From the NCBI RefSeq assembly GCF_023150235.1, contig NZ_JAKLLH010000001.1, forward strand, positions 175,456 through 239,455: a stretch of DNA of 64,000 nucleotides, given 5' to 3'. The notes under the pieces are model-generated. The model had not been told where the DNA came from. It ran no database searches and saw only the letters and a program-made list of their open reading frames with translations. The position numbers were made by a program, and so were the translations under genes. This document shows, piece by piece, positions 8,886 to 18,321 of this stretch (the stretch's first letter is position 1; each line of letters opens with the position of its first letter). Source of the stretch: Azonexus sp. Lineage in GTDB: Bacteria > Pseudomonadota > Gammaproteobacteria > Burkholderiales > Rhodocyclaceae.

Positions 8886-10694
8886 ATGAGCCATTATCAA
8901 GCTCCGGTGCAGGACATGCGCTTCGTGCTCGACGAGATCGTCGGGCTGGACGAGATTGCGCAACTGCCCGGTTACGAAGAAGCGACGCCCGACCTGGTGG
9001 ATGCGGTGCTCGACGAGGCGGCCAGGTTGAGCACCGAGGTGCTGGCACCGCTCAATCGTGTTGGCGATGTCGAAGGCTGCCAATTGACAGCGGCGGGTGT
9101 CCGCACGCCGACGGGCTGGAAGGAGGCTTATCGCGCCTTCAGTGCCGGCGGCTGGATTGGCCTGGCCTCGCCGCCCAAGTTTGGTGGCCAGGGGCTGCCG
9201 CAAGTCCTGGGTGCGGCAGTCAAGGAAATGAGCAGCGCGGCGAATCTGGCTTTTTCGGTCGGCACCCTGTTGACCATGGGCGCAATCGAAGCGCTGCTTT
9301 TCTGCGCCAGCGACGAACTGAAAGCGATTTATCTGGACAAAATGGTCAGCGGCGAATGGACCGGGACGATGAATCTGACCGAGCCGCAGGCCGGTTCCGA
9401 TCTTGCCCTGATCCGCTCCCGGGCAGAGCCGCAGGCGGATGGCAGTTACCGCATCTTCGGCCAGAAAATTTTCATCAGCTACGGCGATCATGATTTGGCA
9501 GACAACATCGTGCATCTGGTGCTTGCTCGCTTGCCGGACGCGCCGGCCGGCGTCAAGGGTATCTCGCTGTTCCTGGTGCCGAAATTCCTGGTCAATGGCG
9601 ATGGTTCGCTGGGAGCGCGCAACGATGCTTACTGCGTTTCGCTCGAACACAAGTTGGGCATCCACGGCAGTCCGACCTGTGTCATGGCCTATGGCGACCA
9701 GGGCACATTCGGCGGCGGAGCGGTCGGCTACCTGCTCGGCCAGCCGAATCGCGGCCTCGAATACATGTTCGTGATGATGAACGAAGCTCGCCTTGGTGTT
9801 GGCTTGCAAGGCGTAGCGCTCGGCGAGCGCGCCTACCAGCAGGCGCGGGCCTATGCCGGCGAACGCCAGCAAGGGCGCGATGCGTTGAGCGGCGAGGCGC
9901 TGGTTACTCTCGACCGTCACCCCGATATCCGCCGCATGCTGTTGTCGATGAAATCGCGCGTCGAAGCCGCCAGGGCACTGGCTTATTACACCGCCGGCCT
10001 GCTCGATCGGGCGCACACGGTCGACGACCCGGAGCAGGCAAAAAGCTATCTCGACCAGGCCGAGTTGCTGATTCCCATCGTCAAGGGCGGTGCCACCGAG
10101 ATGAGTGTCGAGGTGACTTCGCTAGGGATTCAGATTCACGGCGGCATGGGCTTCATCGAGGAAACCGGTGCCGCCCAGTATTGGCGCGATGCGCGGATCA
10201 CGACGATCTACGAGGGAACAACCGGTATTCAGGCCAACGACCTGGTGTTCCGGAAATTGTTGCGTGATCGCGGCGCCTGCCTCAAGCGGATCGGTACGCA
10301 AATTGCAGCCACGATTTGTGGTTTGGACCAGTCGACGCCGCCGTTGCAGGCATTTGGCAAGAAGCTGCAGGAGGCCTGGACAGCCTGGCTGACGGCCAGC
10401 GACTGGCTGCTCGGTCAGGCGCAAGTTGATCCGGAAAGCGTGCTGATCGCAGCCGTTCCTTACCTTGATCTGGCAACGGCCGTTACCGGAGGCTGGATGC
10501 TCGGCCAATCGGCATTGGCCGCCGCGTTGCGCCTGGAGAGGGGCGAGGGCGATCCGGAGTTTTTCCGCGCCAAGATCGTCAGCGCTTGCTTTTACGCCGA
10601 CCAACGCCTGCCCCTGGCGGTGGCGCTGGCCGCTACGGTGATGGCCGGGGCGACTGCACTGTCCGCTCCTTGCCCGGATGGCTCGCCGGCTTGA
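8886..10694 (+). CDS. Acyl-CoA dehydrogenase, long form with C-terminal extension
   Basis: FAD-dependent first oxidation of acyl-CoA in beta-oxidation. The 602-residue protein is longer than the common ~380-residue family, as in the FadE/DmdC-like group with an extra C-terminal helical domain. Visible motifs include MNLTEPQAGSDLALIRS (FAD/substrate region), KIFISYGDHD, MMNEARLGVGLQG and GGMGFIEETGAAQYWRDAR...YEGTTGIQANDL. ATG 8886 follows GAGGAAA and starts 10 bases after the thiolase stop, so the upstream in-frame extension into thiolase is rejected. It is the last gene of the cluster; a terminator follows. Confidence 0.92.
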   Translation: MSHYQAPVQDMRFVLDEIVGLDEIAQLPGYEEATPDLVDAVLDEAARLSTEVLAPLNRVGDVEGCQLTAAGVRTPTGWKEAYRAFSAGGWIGLASPPKFGGQGLPQVLGAAVKEMSSAANLAFSVGTLLTMGAIEALLFCASDELKAIYLDKMVSGEWTGTMNLTEPQAGSDLALIRSRAEPQADGSYRIFGQKIFISYGDHDLADNIVHLVLARLPDAPAGVKGISLFLVPKFLVNGDGSLGARNDAYCVSLEHKLGIHGSPTCVMAYGDQGTFGGGAVGYLLGQPNRGLEYMFVMMNEARLGVGLQGVALGERAYQQARAYAGERQQGRDALSGEALVTLDRHPDIRRMLLSMKSRVEAARALAYYTAGLLDRAHTVDDPEQAKSYLDQAELLIPIVKGGATEMSVEVTSLGIQIHGGMGFIEETGAAQYWRDARITTIYEGTTGIQANDLVFRKLLRDRGACLKRIGTQIAATICGLDQSTPPLQAFGKKLQEAWTAWLTASDWLLGQAQVDPESVLIAAVPYLDLATAVTGGWMLGQSALAAALRLERGEGDPEFFRAKIVSACFYADQRLPLAVALAATVMAGATALSAPCPDGSPA

Positions 10695-10755
10695 CTTAGT
10701 GAAGAACAACGTGCGACCGGAAATTTGAACCCGATCGCACACCGTCTCCTTGTTC

Positions 10756-10780
10756 GCCCCCTCTTCTGGGGGCTTTTTTT
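10756..10780 (+). terminator. Terminator after the beta-oxidation cluster
   Basis: GCCCCC (10756-10761) and GGGGGC (10768-10773) pair around TCTTCT and are followed by a run of T. It ends the fad-like operon and lies 3' of the convergent Spy-like gene. Confidence 0.9.
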
Positions 10781-10848
10781 TGCTTGTCGGCCTGCTTGCG
10801 GAATGTGCGGCCTGCGGTCAGCGGCGCATCCTCTGCTTGCCCGAGAAA

Positions 10849-11346
10849 TCAGCGAGCCGGTGCCGGTGCTTCCGCCGCCGGAGCGCGGCCCGGGCCGCGT
10901 GCGCCGCGGCGCGGTCCCTGCATTTGGTAGTCGTCGAAGGTCTTCTTCTGTTCCGGCGTCAGCTGGTTATAGAAATCCTTCAGGGCGGCAACATGCTGGC
11001 TCATCGTCTCGAGGTGTTTTTTCTGCGACTCCAGCATCTTCTCCGCCCGTTCCGGCGGGCTCAGCTTGCCCATCTCGGCGCGCTCGTTACGGCGTTCCTG
11101 CATCTGTGCGAAGGGGTGGCTTGCCTGGAACTTGCTCCAGGCCGCTTCCTGTTCGGAATTGAGTTTCAGCGCGTCGTGCAATTGCTGCTGCCGCTGCTGC
11201 ATGCGCTGGCCGCGCATTTCGGCACGTTGTCCGCCCATCGGGCCGAAACCCGTGCAGTCGTTCGGCTGGGCGATGCCGGCGGTGGAAAAGAAGGTGGCGC
11301 CGAGGGCCAATGCGATTGCAGAGGCGAGGTTAGTGCGCTTGTTCAT
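10849..11346 (-). CDS. Spy/CpxP (LTXXQ) family periplasmic protein
   Basis: Predicted periplasmic, helical, Gln/Met-rich protein of 165 residues. It has an N-terminal signal peptide (MNKRTNLASAIALALGATFF, cleavage near AGIAQ) and two LTxxQ-like elements, LKLNSEQEAAW and YNQLTPEQKKTFDDY, typical of Spy/CpxP. Members bind unfolded proteins or act in envelope or metal stress. The C-terminal tail is low-complexity (Pro/Ala/Arg). It is transcribed alone, convergent with the acyl-CoA dehydrogenase. Family placement is firm, precise role not. Confidence 0.8.
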   Translation of the reverse strand: MNKRTNLASAIALALGATFFSTAGIAQPNDCTGFGPMGGQRAEMRGQRMQQRQQQLHDALKLNSEQEAAWSKFQASHPFAQMQERRNERAEMGKLSPPERAEKMLESQKKHLETMSQHVAALKDFYNQLTPEQKKTFDDYQMQGPRRGARGPGRAPAAEAPAPAR

Positions 11347-11556
11347 GATGCTCTCCTGTCGGTTTGCGGGATTCGCGGGCAGCTACTGCCGCCGTCGAAA
11401 TCATTAAAGCGCAAGCCTGTAATTCAAGTATGTCCGGGAGCGGGCAAGTTGTTGCAGGGTGTTTCCGACGCTTTGGAAACGAGTGATGGATTGGACAAAG
11501 CCATGACTTTGGCGTGAAATAGGCGTTTTGCAGCCGTTATACATGGAGGATGTTTC

Positions 11557-12648
11557 ATGGTGACCAGAAAAAGTAGTCCGACGACCACCAGCAGCCCGGT
11601 CAATCCGAATCCGGCGCGTCGCGTTGCCCAGGGCGATGTCTCGCCGTCGCTGACCGTGGCCGGTATCGAGGGCTTCGTCGTCCAGGGAGCGCTGGATGGC
11701 GCCCAGGAGACCCGGCTGGGTGCCTTGCGCGATGTCTTGCAGGGGATGCCGGAAGAAGAGTCCATCGCCTTGCTCAAGGGTTTGCTCAAGGAGCAGCGGA
11801 TGGAAATCGGCGGACCGGTGCCGAATCCCGACGATGAACTGGTCAAGGACTGGCGCGACGGCGGCTATCCCTACAAGAACCTGATGCAGCGCAAAAATTA
11901 CGAGCGGCAGAAATACCGCCTGCAGGTCGAGTTGCTCAAGCTCCAGGCCTGGGTGAAGGAAACCGGGCAGAAGGTGGTGATTTTGTTCGAGGGGCGCGAC
12001 GCGGCCGGCAAGGGTGGGGCGATCAAGCGTTTCATGGAACACCTCAATCCGCGTGGCGCACGGGTCGTGGCGCTGGAAAAGCCGACCGAAACCGAGCGCG
12101 GGCAGTGGTATTTCCAGCGTTATGTCCAACATTTGCCGACCAATGGCGAAATCGTGCTTTTCGACCGTTCCTGGTACAACCGGGCCGGGGTCGAGCGGGT
12201 GATGGGCTTTTGCAGCGATCAGGAATATTCGGAGTTTGTGCGCCAGGCGCCGGAATTCGAGCGCATGCTGGCGCGCAACGGCATTCACCTGATCAAGTTC
12301 TGGTTCTCGGTCAGTCGCGAAGAGCAGCGCCGCCGCTTCGGCGAGCGCAAGCTGCATCCACTCAAGCAATGGAAACTATCACCCATCGACATGGCCTCGC
12401 TCGATAAATGGGACGACTACACCAAGGCCAAGGAAGCGATGTTCTTCCACACCGATACCGCCGATGCCCCATGGACGGTCATCAAATCCGACTGCAAGAA
12501 GCGCGCCCGGCTCAATGCCATGCGCTACATCCTGCACAAGCTACCCTATGCCAACAAGGTCGGCGAACGCATCGGCAAGCTCGATCCGCTGATCGTCGGT
12601 CGTGCCAATGTGGTCTATGAACGCGGCGAACACGCCGTGGCGCTGTAG
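11557..12648 (+). CDS. ppk2: Polyphosphate kinase 2
   Basis: PPK2 transfers phosphate between polyphosphate and nucleotides. The 363-residue protein carries Walker A GRDAAGKGG, the PPK2 lid and Walker B regions (DRSWYNRAGVERVMGF) and VSREEQRRRF. About 70 N-terminal residues ahead of the core (Thr/Ser/Pro-rich at first) are poorly conserved in the family. The ATG follows TGGAGGA. It stands alone, between a Spy-like gene and convergent ubiG. Which nucleotide it prefers cannot be told here. Confidence 0.93.
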   Translation: MVTRKSSPTTTSSPVNPNPARRVAQGDVSPSLTVAGIEGFVVQGALDGAQETRLGALRDVLQGMPEEESIALLKGLLKEQRMEIGGPVPNPDDELVKDWRDGGYPYKNLMQRKNYERQKYRLQVELLKLQAWVKETGQKVVILFEGRDAAGKGGAIKRFMEHLNPRGARVVALEKPTETERGQWYFQRYVQHLPTNGEIVLFDRSWYNRAGVERVMGFCSDQEYSEFVRQAPEFERMLARNGIHLIKFWFSVSREEQRRRFGERKLHPLKQWKLSPIDMASLDKWDDYTKAKEAMFFHTDTADAPWTVIKSDCKKRARLNAMRYILHKLPYANKVGERIGKLDPLIVGRANVVYERGEHAVAL

Positions 12649-12707
12649 CCGGCGACCGGCTTCGATACCGGGTGCGGAGCTCGTTGATTACCACCGCTCC
12701 CGGGAAA

Positions 12708-12725
12708 CGCCCGCCAGGGCGGTTT
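12708..12725 (+). terminator. Terminator between convergent ppk2 and ubiG
   Basis: CGCCC (12708-12712) pairs with GGGCG (12717-12721) around GCCA and is followed by GTTTTG. Confidence 0.6.
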
Positions 12726-12748
12726 TGTGCCCTGGTTCCGGTCGGTGC

Positions 12749-13447
12749 TCAGGCAGCGTGCCGGGTACGCATCAGGTAATTGACCGAGGTATCGCGACCG
12801 AGGCGATACTGGCGCGAGAGGGGGTTGTAGCTCATGCCGATGATTTCTTCCGGTTCGAGACCGGCGAACTTCGCCCAGCGGGCCAGTTCGGCCGGACGGA
12901 TGAAGCGGGCGTAGTCGTGCGTTCCCTTCGGCAGCAGCTTGAGCACGTACTCGGCACCGATCACGGCAAACAGGTAGGCCTTGGGATTGCGGTTGAGGGT
13001 CGAGAAGAAGACCTGTCCGCCGGGCTTGACCAAGCGCGCGCAAGCGGCGACGACACTGGCCGGATCGGGAACGTGTTCGAGCATTTCCATGCAGGTCACG
13101 ATGTCGAAGGTCGCGGGCAGGGATTCCGCCAGTTGTTCGGCGGAGGCAAGGCGGTAGTCGACTTGCCGGCCACTCTCCAGGAGGTGCAGGCGGGCAACGG
13201 CCAGCGGTTTTTCGGAAAGATCGATGCCGGTCACCTGTGCCCCCCGTGCCGCCATGCCTTCCGAGAGCAGGCCGCCGCCGCAGCCGACGTCGAGAACCCG
13301 CTTGCCGGCGAGTCCGGCCTCGCGCTCGATCCAGTCGAGACGCAGCGGGTTGATGTCGTGCAAGGGCTTGAATTCGCTGTTCGGATCCCACCAGCGATGG
13401 GCAAGTTCGCCAAATTTATCGAGTTCCGCGCGGTCGGCATTGAGCAT
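12749..13447 (-). CDS. ubiG: Ubiquinone biosynthesis O-methyltransferase UbiG
   Basis: SAM-dependent methyltransferase for both O-methylations in ubiquinone synthesis. The 232-residue protein starts [20 protein letters not shown], characteristic of UbiG, followed by motif [14 protein letters not shown], the acidic loop GIDLSEKPL and motif [11 protein letters not shown]. The ATG at 13447 gives the family's usual length; a longer in-frame extension to 13630 crosses non-coding DNA and is rejected. It is single and convergent to ppk2. Confidence 0.95.
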   Translation of the reverse strand: MLNADRAELDKFGELAHRWWDPNSEFKPLHDINPLRLDWIEREAGLAGKRVLDVGCGGGLLSEGMAARGAQVTGIDLSEKPLAVARLHLLESGRQVDYRLASAEQLAESLPATFDIVTCMEMLEHVPDPASVVAACARLVKPGGQVFFSTLNRNPKAYLFAVIGAEYVLKLLPKGTHDYARFIRPAELARWAKFAGLEPEEIIGMSYNPLSRQYRLGRDTSVNYLMRTRHAA

Positions 13448-14095
13448 GATGGTCCTGGTGCAGCAAAAAAAATCGAGGTCGCGATTGTACGGCCTCGGCC
13501 ACAATCCGGGAATGCTCACGACAGCGGCCGGGGGGCCGACAGCGGAGCGCTGCGCGCAGGCAGGAGGACGATCCGGGAAGCAGCAAAGGCTGTCTCTGGT
13601 CGGAGAGGGGGAAAATTCCCCATCCAGCACGTCGACCGTGTTATTCCATGCTCTGGGCCACTATCCACAAAAGCTGTGGATAAGTCTGTGGGCGAGTCGG
13701 GGAGCAATGCGCTAAGTACCGCTGGCAAAAGACTTTTCCTTGCCTTGCCGCAAACTTGAGCACTGGAGCAAGCAATTGATTTTCAAGGAATTTAACCGAG
13801 CACATGGTTTTTGGTCCGTATCCGGTCTGTCAAGGGGGGTGAGCAGGAATATTTCTTTCTGCCTGTGTGTAAGACGGCCTTGACTTGGCGCCTGTCAAGA
13901 GATTTCAAAAATATTTCCGGGGGAAAAATCGATTCAGGCACGAAGATTGCCGGTGTTGATGGCCAAATCCACTGGATGCGCCGGGGCTAGCGAAACTGGA
14001 TTGCCTTGTGTGTAGCGGGTATATTACTTTAGTGATAAGAGCCTATCCGTGAGTTCTGCGCGCCGCTGCCCGGCATTTTCCCTGGACCCGATTCG
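13448..14095. other. 648-bp intergenic region with a pair of DnaA-box-like sites
   Basis: No convincing gene is seen. At 13662-13683 an inverted pair of DnaA-box-like 9-mers occurs: CTATCCACA and the reverse complement of TTATCCACA, separated by 5 bases. From about 13740 the DNA is more AT-rich. A plausible sigma-70 promoter for the downstream GGDEF/EAL gene lies near 14000-14030 (TTGCCT, then TATATT). Confidence 0.5.
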
Positions 14096-17000
14096 ATGAT
14101 CCGCTTTCCCGCCTCTTCCTTGCTGCCCGCATTGCTGGCCTTTGTTCTGGGTTGTGCTGCCAGCGTCGTGGTGGGCCAGCTCGACGCCGAGCGCCTGGCG
14201 TCGGAGGAGCGGAACAAGGTCATCGTCGAGCTGGCCTTGGTGCGCGCCCGGCTTGAAGGCAGCCTGAAGGCAACCTTCAGGTCGACCGACGGGCTGGTGC
14301 ATCTCATCTCCCTGCAGGGGGGCATCGGCGAGGCCTTGTTCAAGGACATGGCGCGCCTGGCGCTTGAAGGCAATCCGCACGTCCGCAACATCACCGTCGC
14401 TCCGGACGACGTGGTTCGCCACGTCTATCCCCTGGCTGGCAACGAACGGGTTCTTGGTTTTGCCTTTGCTTCGCGCCCGGAGCAGATGATTACCGTCCAG
14501 CGCGCCCGCGAGCGGCGCGAACCCTTGCTTGCCGGGCCGCTTGAACTGATCCAGGGCGGTCGGGCGCTGATTCAGCGGGCGCCGGTTTTCGTTCCCGACG
14601 ACAGCGGGGAGCGTTACTGGGGAACAATTTCCATCGTTGCCTACATCGACGGCTTGCTCCAGCCCGGCGGCGAGGCCTTGCCTTCCTCGATCCGGCTGGC
14701 GATTCGCGGCCGCGACGGGCTGGGAGCCGCCGGGGCGGTGGTCGATGGCGATCCGGAGATTTTTTCACTGCAGCCGGTACTCATGGATGTCCCGGTTCCC
14801 GGCGGTACCTGGCAGATCGCCGCCCTGCCGGCAAGGGGCTGGCAGGCAAAGCACTTCCACGTTTCGCCCTATTTTCACGCGGGGATGCTGATCAGCCTGT
14901 TGCTGGCCCTGGTGGCCGGGCTGCGTTCGCGGCATCTGCGTCTTTTCGCCGAGCGCAACGCCGTTCTCGAGCAGGAGATTCGCGAGCGCAAGCGGGTGGA
15001 GGCCGATCTGCGCGATGAGGAAGAACGCTTCCGGGTGCTGTTCGAGCTCTCCCCGGATCCGGCATGGATCATCGAGGGTAACGAATTCGTGGCCTGGAAC
15101 GAGGCCGCCCGCCAGGTTTTCGGACTCTCCGGCGAAACCCGGACCATTCATCCGGCCACGCTCTCGCCCGAGTTCCAGCCCGATGGGCAGTCCTCGCAGG
15201 TCAAGGCCGAATACCTGATCGACGAGGCGCGGCAAAGCGGCGTCAGGCGTTTCGAGTGGATCCATCTGCGCGCCGATGGCTCGCCCTTCACCGCCGAGGT
15301 GACCTTGCTTGCGGTCGGCATGCGCGACCACCAGATCATTCACGCGGCGGTGCGCGACATTTCAAAGCGCAAACAGGCAGAACACGAGTTGCAGGCCAGC
15401 CGCAATCTCCTGCAGGCCCTGGTCGAAAGCGCCGGCGCGGTGATTTACGTCTTCGACCGGGATGAACGTCTCCTGCTCTGCAACCAGCAATTCGAGGAAG
15501 TGCTCGGACAGCCGCGTGAGCGGATGCTGGGCCGGCGGCGCCACGAATTCATGCCGGCGGCGGTGGCGGAACAACACGAGCGCAACGACAGTGCCGTGAT
15601 CGACTCGCATCAGCGTACCAGTTTCGAGGAAATCAACTTCGAGCCGGACGGTGTTCACCATTACCTGACGATCAAATGCCCGGTGTTCAGCGACGGGGAA
15701 ATTCGTGGCGTCGTCGGTATCTCGACCGACATCACCGAGCGCAAGCGCGATGAGGAGCAACTGAAGCTGGCGGGAGCGATCCTGGCCTCGACCTCGGAGG
15801 GCGTGATCATCACCGATGTTTCCGGCGTGATTGTCGCGGTCAACCGTGCTTTTAGCGAAATTACCGGCTACAGCGAAGCCGAAACCCTGGGCCAGAGACC
15901 CAATCTGCTGCGCTCCGAACGGCAGGCACCGGAGTTTTATCGTTCGATGTGGGCCACCCTGAATGAAACCGGCGGCTGGCAAGGAGAAATCTGGAATCGT
16001 CGCAAATCCGGCGAAGCCTATCCACAGTGGATGGCCATCAGCACCATACGCGATAACGAGGGGCAGGTAACGCACTACGTCGGCGTTTTCTCGGACATCT
16101 CCTCGCTGAAACACTCGCAGGAACGGCTGGAACACCTGGCACATTTCGATCCCCTGACCGACCTGCCCAACCGGGTGCTTTTCCAGGACCGCCTGACCCA
16201 CGCCATTGACCGCGCCGCCCGCTATCGCCACGGAATCGCCGTTCTCCTGCTCGATCTCGACGGCTTCAAGAACGTCAACGACAGCCTGGGTCACCCGGTC
16301 GGCGACCAATTGCTCATCCAGGTAGCCAGCCGTCTCAGTGCTTGCGTCCGCGTCGAGGATACCGTTGCCCGCCTGGGAGGCGACGAATTCGCCATCATTC
16401 TCGCCAACATGCGCGATAGCAGCGATGCCATAGAAGTGGTGCGCAAGATTCTCGCCAGTGTCGAGCGTCCCTTCGATCTCGATGGTACTGGCGCCCTGAT
16501 CAGTGCCAGCATCGGCATTGCCGTCTACCCGGCCGATGGCGCCAGCGCCACCGAGCTGGTGCGCAATGCCGACACGGCGATGTACGGCGCCAAGGAAGCC
16601 GGGCGCAATACCTATTGTTTCTACCAGGGCGGCATGACGCAGAAAGCGCAGGAACGCCTGCGCCTCGAAGCGGCGCTCAAGCGCGCCATCGAACATGGCG
16701 AGTTCGAGGTCTGGTTCCAACCGCAGATCGCGCTCGATACGGGAAAAGTCACCGGTGCCGAGGCGCTGCTGCGCTGGCGCGATCCGGAGCGTGGCCTGGT
16801 GCCGCCAATCGACTTCATCCCCCTCGCCGAGCGCACCGGCCTGATCCTGCCGATAGGCGAACTGGTCATGATCGAGGTGGCCCGCCAGGCGCGACGCTGG
16901 CTGGATGCGGGTCTCGATTTTGGCCGACTGGCAATCAACGTCGCCACCCCACAGCTGGAACGCAGCGATTTTGCCGCCCTGCTGCAACGCACCCTGGAAG

Positions 17001-17419
17001 AAGCCGGCGTGCCGGCCAGCGTGCTCGAAATCGAGATTACCGAGAGCTTCATCATGAGCAACGCCGCCACCGCGCGCGAATCCCTGCTCGCCATCAGGGC
17101 GCTCGGCGTGACGACGGCGGTGGATGACTTCGGCACCGGCTATTCGTCGCTGGCTTATCTCAAGGACCTGCCCATCAATAGCCTGAAAATCGACCGGGCC
17201 TTCGTCCGCGATCTGCCAGCCAATACTCACGACGCGGCGATCAACCGGGCGATTATCGCCATGGCCCACAGCCTCGGCTTCAAGGTCGTCGCCGAAGGCA
17301 TCGAAAGCAGCGAACAGCAGGCCTGGCTTGCCGGCGAGGGCTGCGACCAGGGACAGGGTTACCTGATCGCCCGGCCGATGCCGGCGGCGGACTTCACCGC
17401 CTGGCTGCGCCAGCGCTGA
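14096..17419 (+). CDS. CHASE-PAS-GGDEF-EAL cyclic-di-GMP protein
   Basis: Membrane-bound c-di-GMP signalling protein of 1107 residues. An N-terminal membrane helix (about 1-25), a periplasmic CHASE sensor (about 40-230) and a second helix (about 262-282) are followed by three PAS/PAC units (about 310-680). The GGDEF domain keeps a full active site (ARLGGDEFAIIL), so cyclase activity is possible. The EAL domain keeps GAEALLRW, ITESF, DDFGTGYSSLAYL and KIDRAFV, so phosphodiesterase activity is likely. CHASE ligands are usually small extracellular molecules; the ligand here is unknown. It is transcribed alone, with a short gap before the convergent YitT-like gene. Confidence 0.92.
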   Translation: MIRFPASSLLPALLAFVLGCAASVVVGQLDAERLASEERNKVIVELALVRARLEGSLKATFRSTDGLVHLISLQGGIGEALFKDMARLALEGNPHVRNITVAPDDVVRHVYPLAGNERVLGFAFASRPEQMITVQRARERREPLLAGPLELIQGGRALIQRAPVFVPDDSGERYWGTISIVAYIDGLLQPGGEALPSSIRLAIRGRDGLGAAGAVVDGDPEIFSLQPVLMDVPVPGGTWQIAALPARGWQAKHFHVSPYFHAGMLISLLLALVAGLRSRHLRLFAERNAVLEQEIRERKRVEADLRDEEERFRVLFELSPDPAWIIEGNEFVAWNEAARQVFGLSGETRTIHPATLSPEFQPDGQSSQVKAEYLIDEARQSGVRRFEWIHLRADGSPFTAEVTLLAVGMRDHQIIHAAVRDISKRKQAEHELQASRNLLQALVESAGAVIYVFDRDERLLLCNQQFEEVLGQPRERMLGRRRHEFMPAAVAEQHERNDSAVIDSHQRTSFEEINFEPDGVHHYLTIKCPVFSDGEIRGVVGISTDITERKRDEEQLKLAGAILASTSEGVIITDVSGVIVAVNRAFSEITGYSEAETLGQRPNLLRSERQAPEFYRSMWATLNETGGWQGEIWNRRKSGEAYPQWMAISTIRDNEGQVTHYVGVFSDISSLKHSQERLEHLAHFDPLTDLPNRVLFQDRLTHAIDRAARYRHGIAVLLLDLDGFKNVNDSLGHPVGDQLLIQVASRLSACVRVEDTVARLGGDEFAIILANMRDSSDAIEVVRKILASVERPFDLDGTGALISASIGIAVYPADGASATELVRNADTAMYGAKEAGRNTYCFYQGGMTQKAQERLRLEAALKRAIEHGEFEVWFQPQIALDTGKVTGAEALLRWRDPERGLVPPIDFIPLAERTGLILPIGELVMIEVARQARRWLDAGLDFGRLAINVATPQLERSDFAALLQRTLEEAGVPASVLEIEITESFIMSNAATARESLLAIRALGVTTAVDDFGTGYSSLAYLKDLPINSLKIDRAFVRDLPANTHDAAINRAIIAMAHSLGFKVVAEGIESSEQQAWLAGEGCDQGQGYLIARPMPAADFTAWLRQR

Positions 17420-17428
17420 GCGGGTCTT

Positions 17429-18070
17429 TCAGGTTCCCATGTAGCGGCCTGATTTGTGATTGACCGCGAGCACCAGGTTGAGCGCCAGCGCGCCGACAAT
17501 CGACAAGGCCACGCTCGCCGGGTCGCGCATCAGCAGGCCGGCCACCAGGATCAGGGCATCGGCCAGCATTTGCACCTTGCCGGCAGCCCAGCCGCGCCGG
17601 CTCTGCCAGTACAGGGCCAGCACGCCGATGCCGCCGAGGCTGGCCTTGTGACGGACGATGATGAGGAGACCGACGCCGATCATGAATCCGCCCATGATCG
17701 CCGCGAACAGCCGATCGACGCGGGTGAATTCGATAAGCAGCGGCAAGAGGGCGGCGTAGGCCGAGAGCAGGCCGACGGTAGCGAAGGTCTTGAGCGTGAA
17801 GCCAGGCCCCATCGCCCGCAAGGCAAAGGCGTAAAAGGGCAGGTTGATTCCGAAAAGGAGCCAGGGAAGCGGCCAGTCCAGCAGATAGTGGAGCAGGAAG
17901 GCAACGCCGACGATACCACCGGAAAGCAGCCCGGCCTGCTGGAAGAGGGCGACGCCGAAAGCGACGAACAAGGGGGCGACGAGAAGGGCCTGAAGATCGT
18001 CGAAAAGCGAATGCCGGGGTGGCGGAGAAGGCGATGCCGGCGGGGAAGGGGGAAGGGAGTGTTCAGCCAT
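17429..18070 (-). CDS. YitT family membrane protein (DUF161)
   Basis: Integral membrane protein of 213 residues with about six hydrophobic segments. The segment LLSGGIVGVAFLLHYLLDWPLPWLLFGINLPFY matches the YitT/DUF161 domain, followed by RVDRLFAAIMGGFMIGVGLLIIVRHKASLGGIGVLALY. The N-terminus is Pro/Ser-rich. ATG 18070 is chosen because the longer frame to 18178 runs into a palindromic repeat. No transport substrate is established for the family. Confidence 0.85.
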   Translation of the reverse strand: MAEHSLPPSPPASPSPPPRHSLFDDLQALLVAPLFVAFGVALFQQAGLLSGGIVGVAFLLHYLLDWPLPWLLFGINLPFYAFALRAMGPGFTLKTFATVGLLSAYAALLPLLIEFTRVDRLFAAIMGGFMIGVGLLIIVRHKASLGGIGVLALYWQSRRGWAAGKVQMLADALILVAGLLMRDPASVALSIVGALALNLVLAVNHKSGRYMGT

Positions 18071-18144
18071 GCCCGTATTTTGCCGCGCCCCCTGGTCTTT
18101 GTGGGCCGACTCAGGGTTTTCCCCAGGGCAGCGCTGGCGGAAAC

Positions 18145-18176
18145 GCGGATTTTCACGGTCGACCGTAAAAATCCGC
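18145..18176. repeat. Palindromic repeat, core ACGGTCGACCGT
   Basis: GCGGATTTT and AAAATCCGC arms flank the GTCGAC-centred core with one mismatch over 16-bp arms. It lies between the divergent YitT-like and chemoreceptor genes, so it is not simply a terminator. Confidence 0.8.
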
Positions 18177-18321
18177 ATTTATTGGTCTTTTCAGGATTTT
18201 TCCAGATGATAAAGCCCGGCGATTGCAGTACGCTTGCGGCCTTGGAGCCGGTCGCCGCCTAGCCAGGGGATCGCCGTTCCGCTGGATGAGTCAAGAGATT
18301 GGTCGGGAGGAGAGAGCGTTC

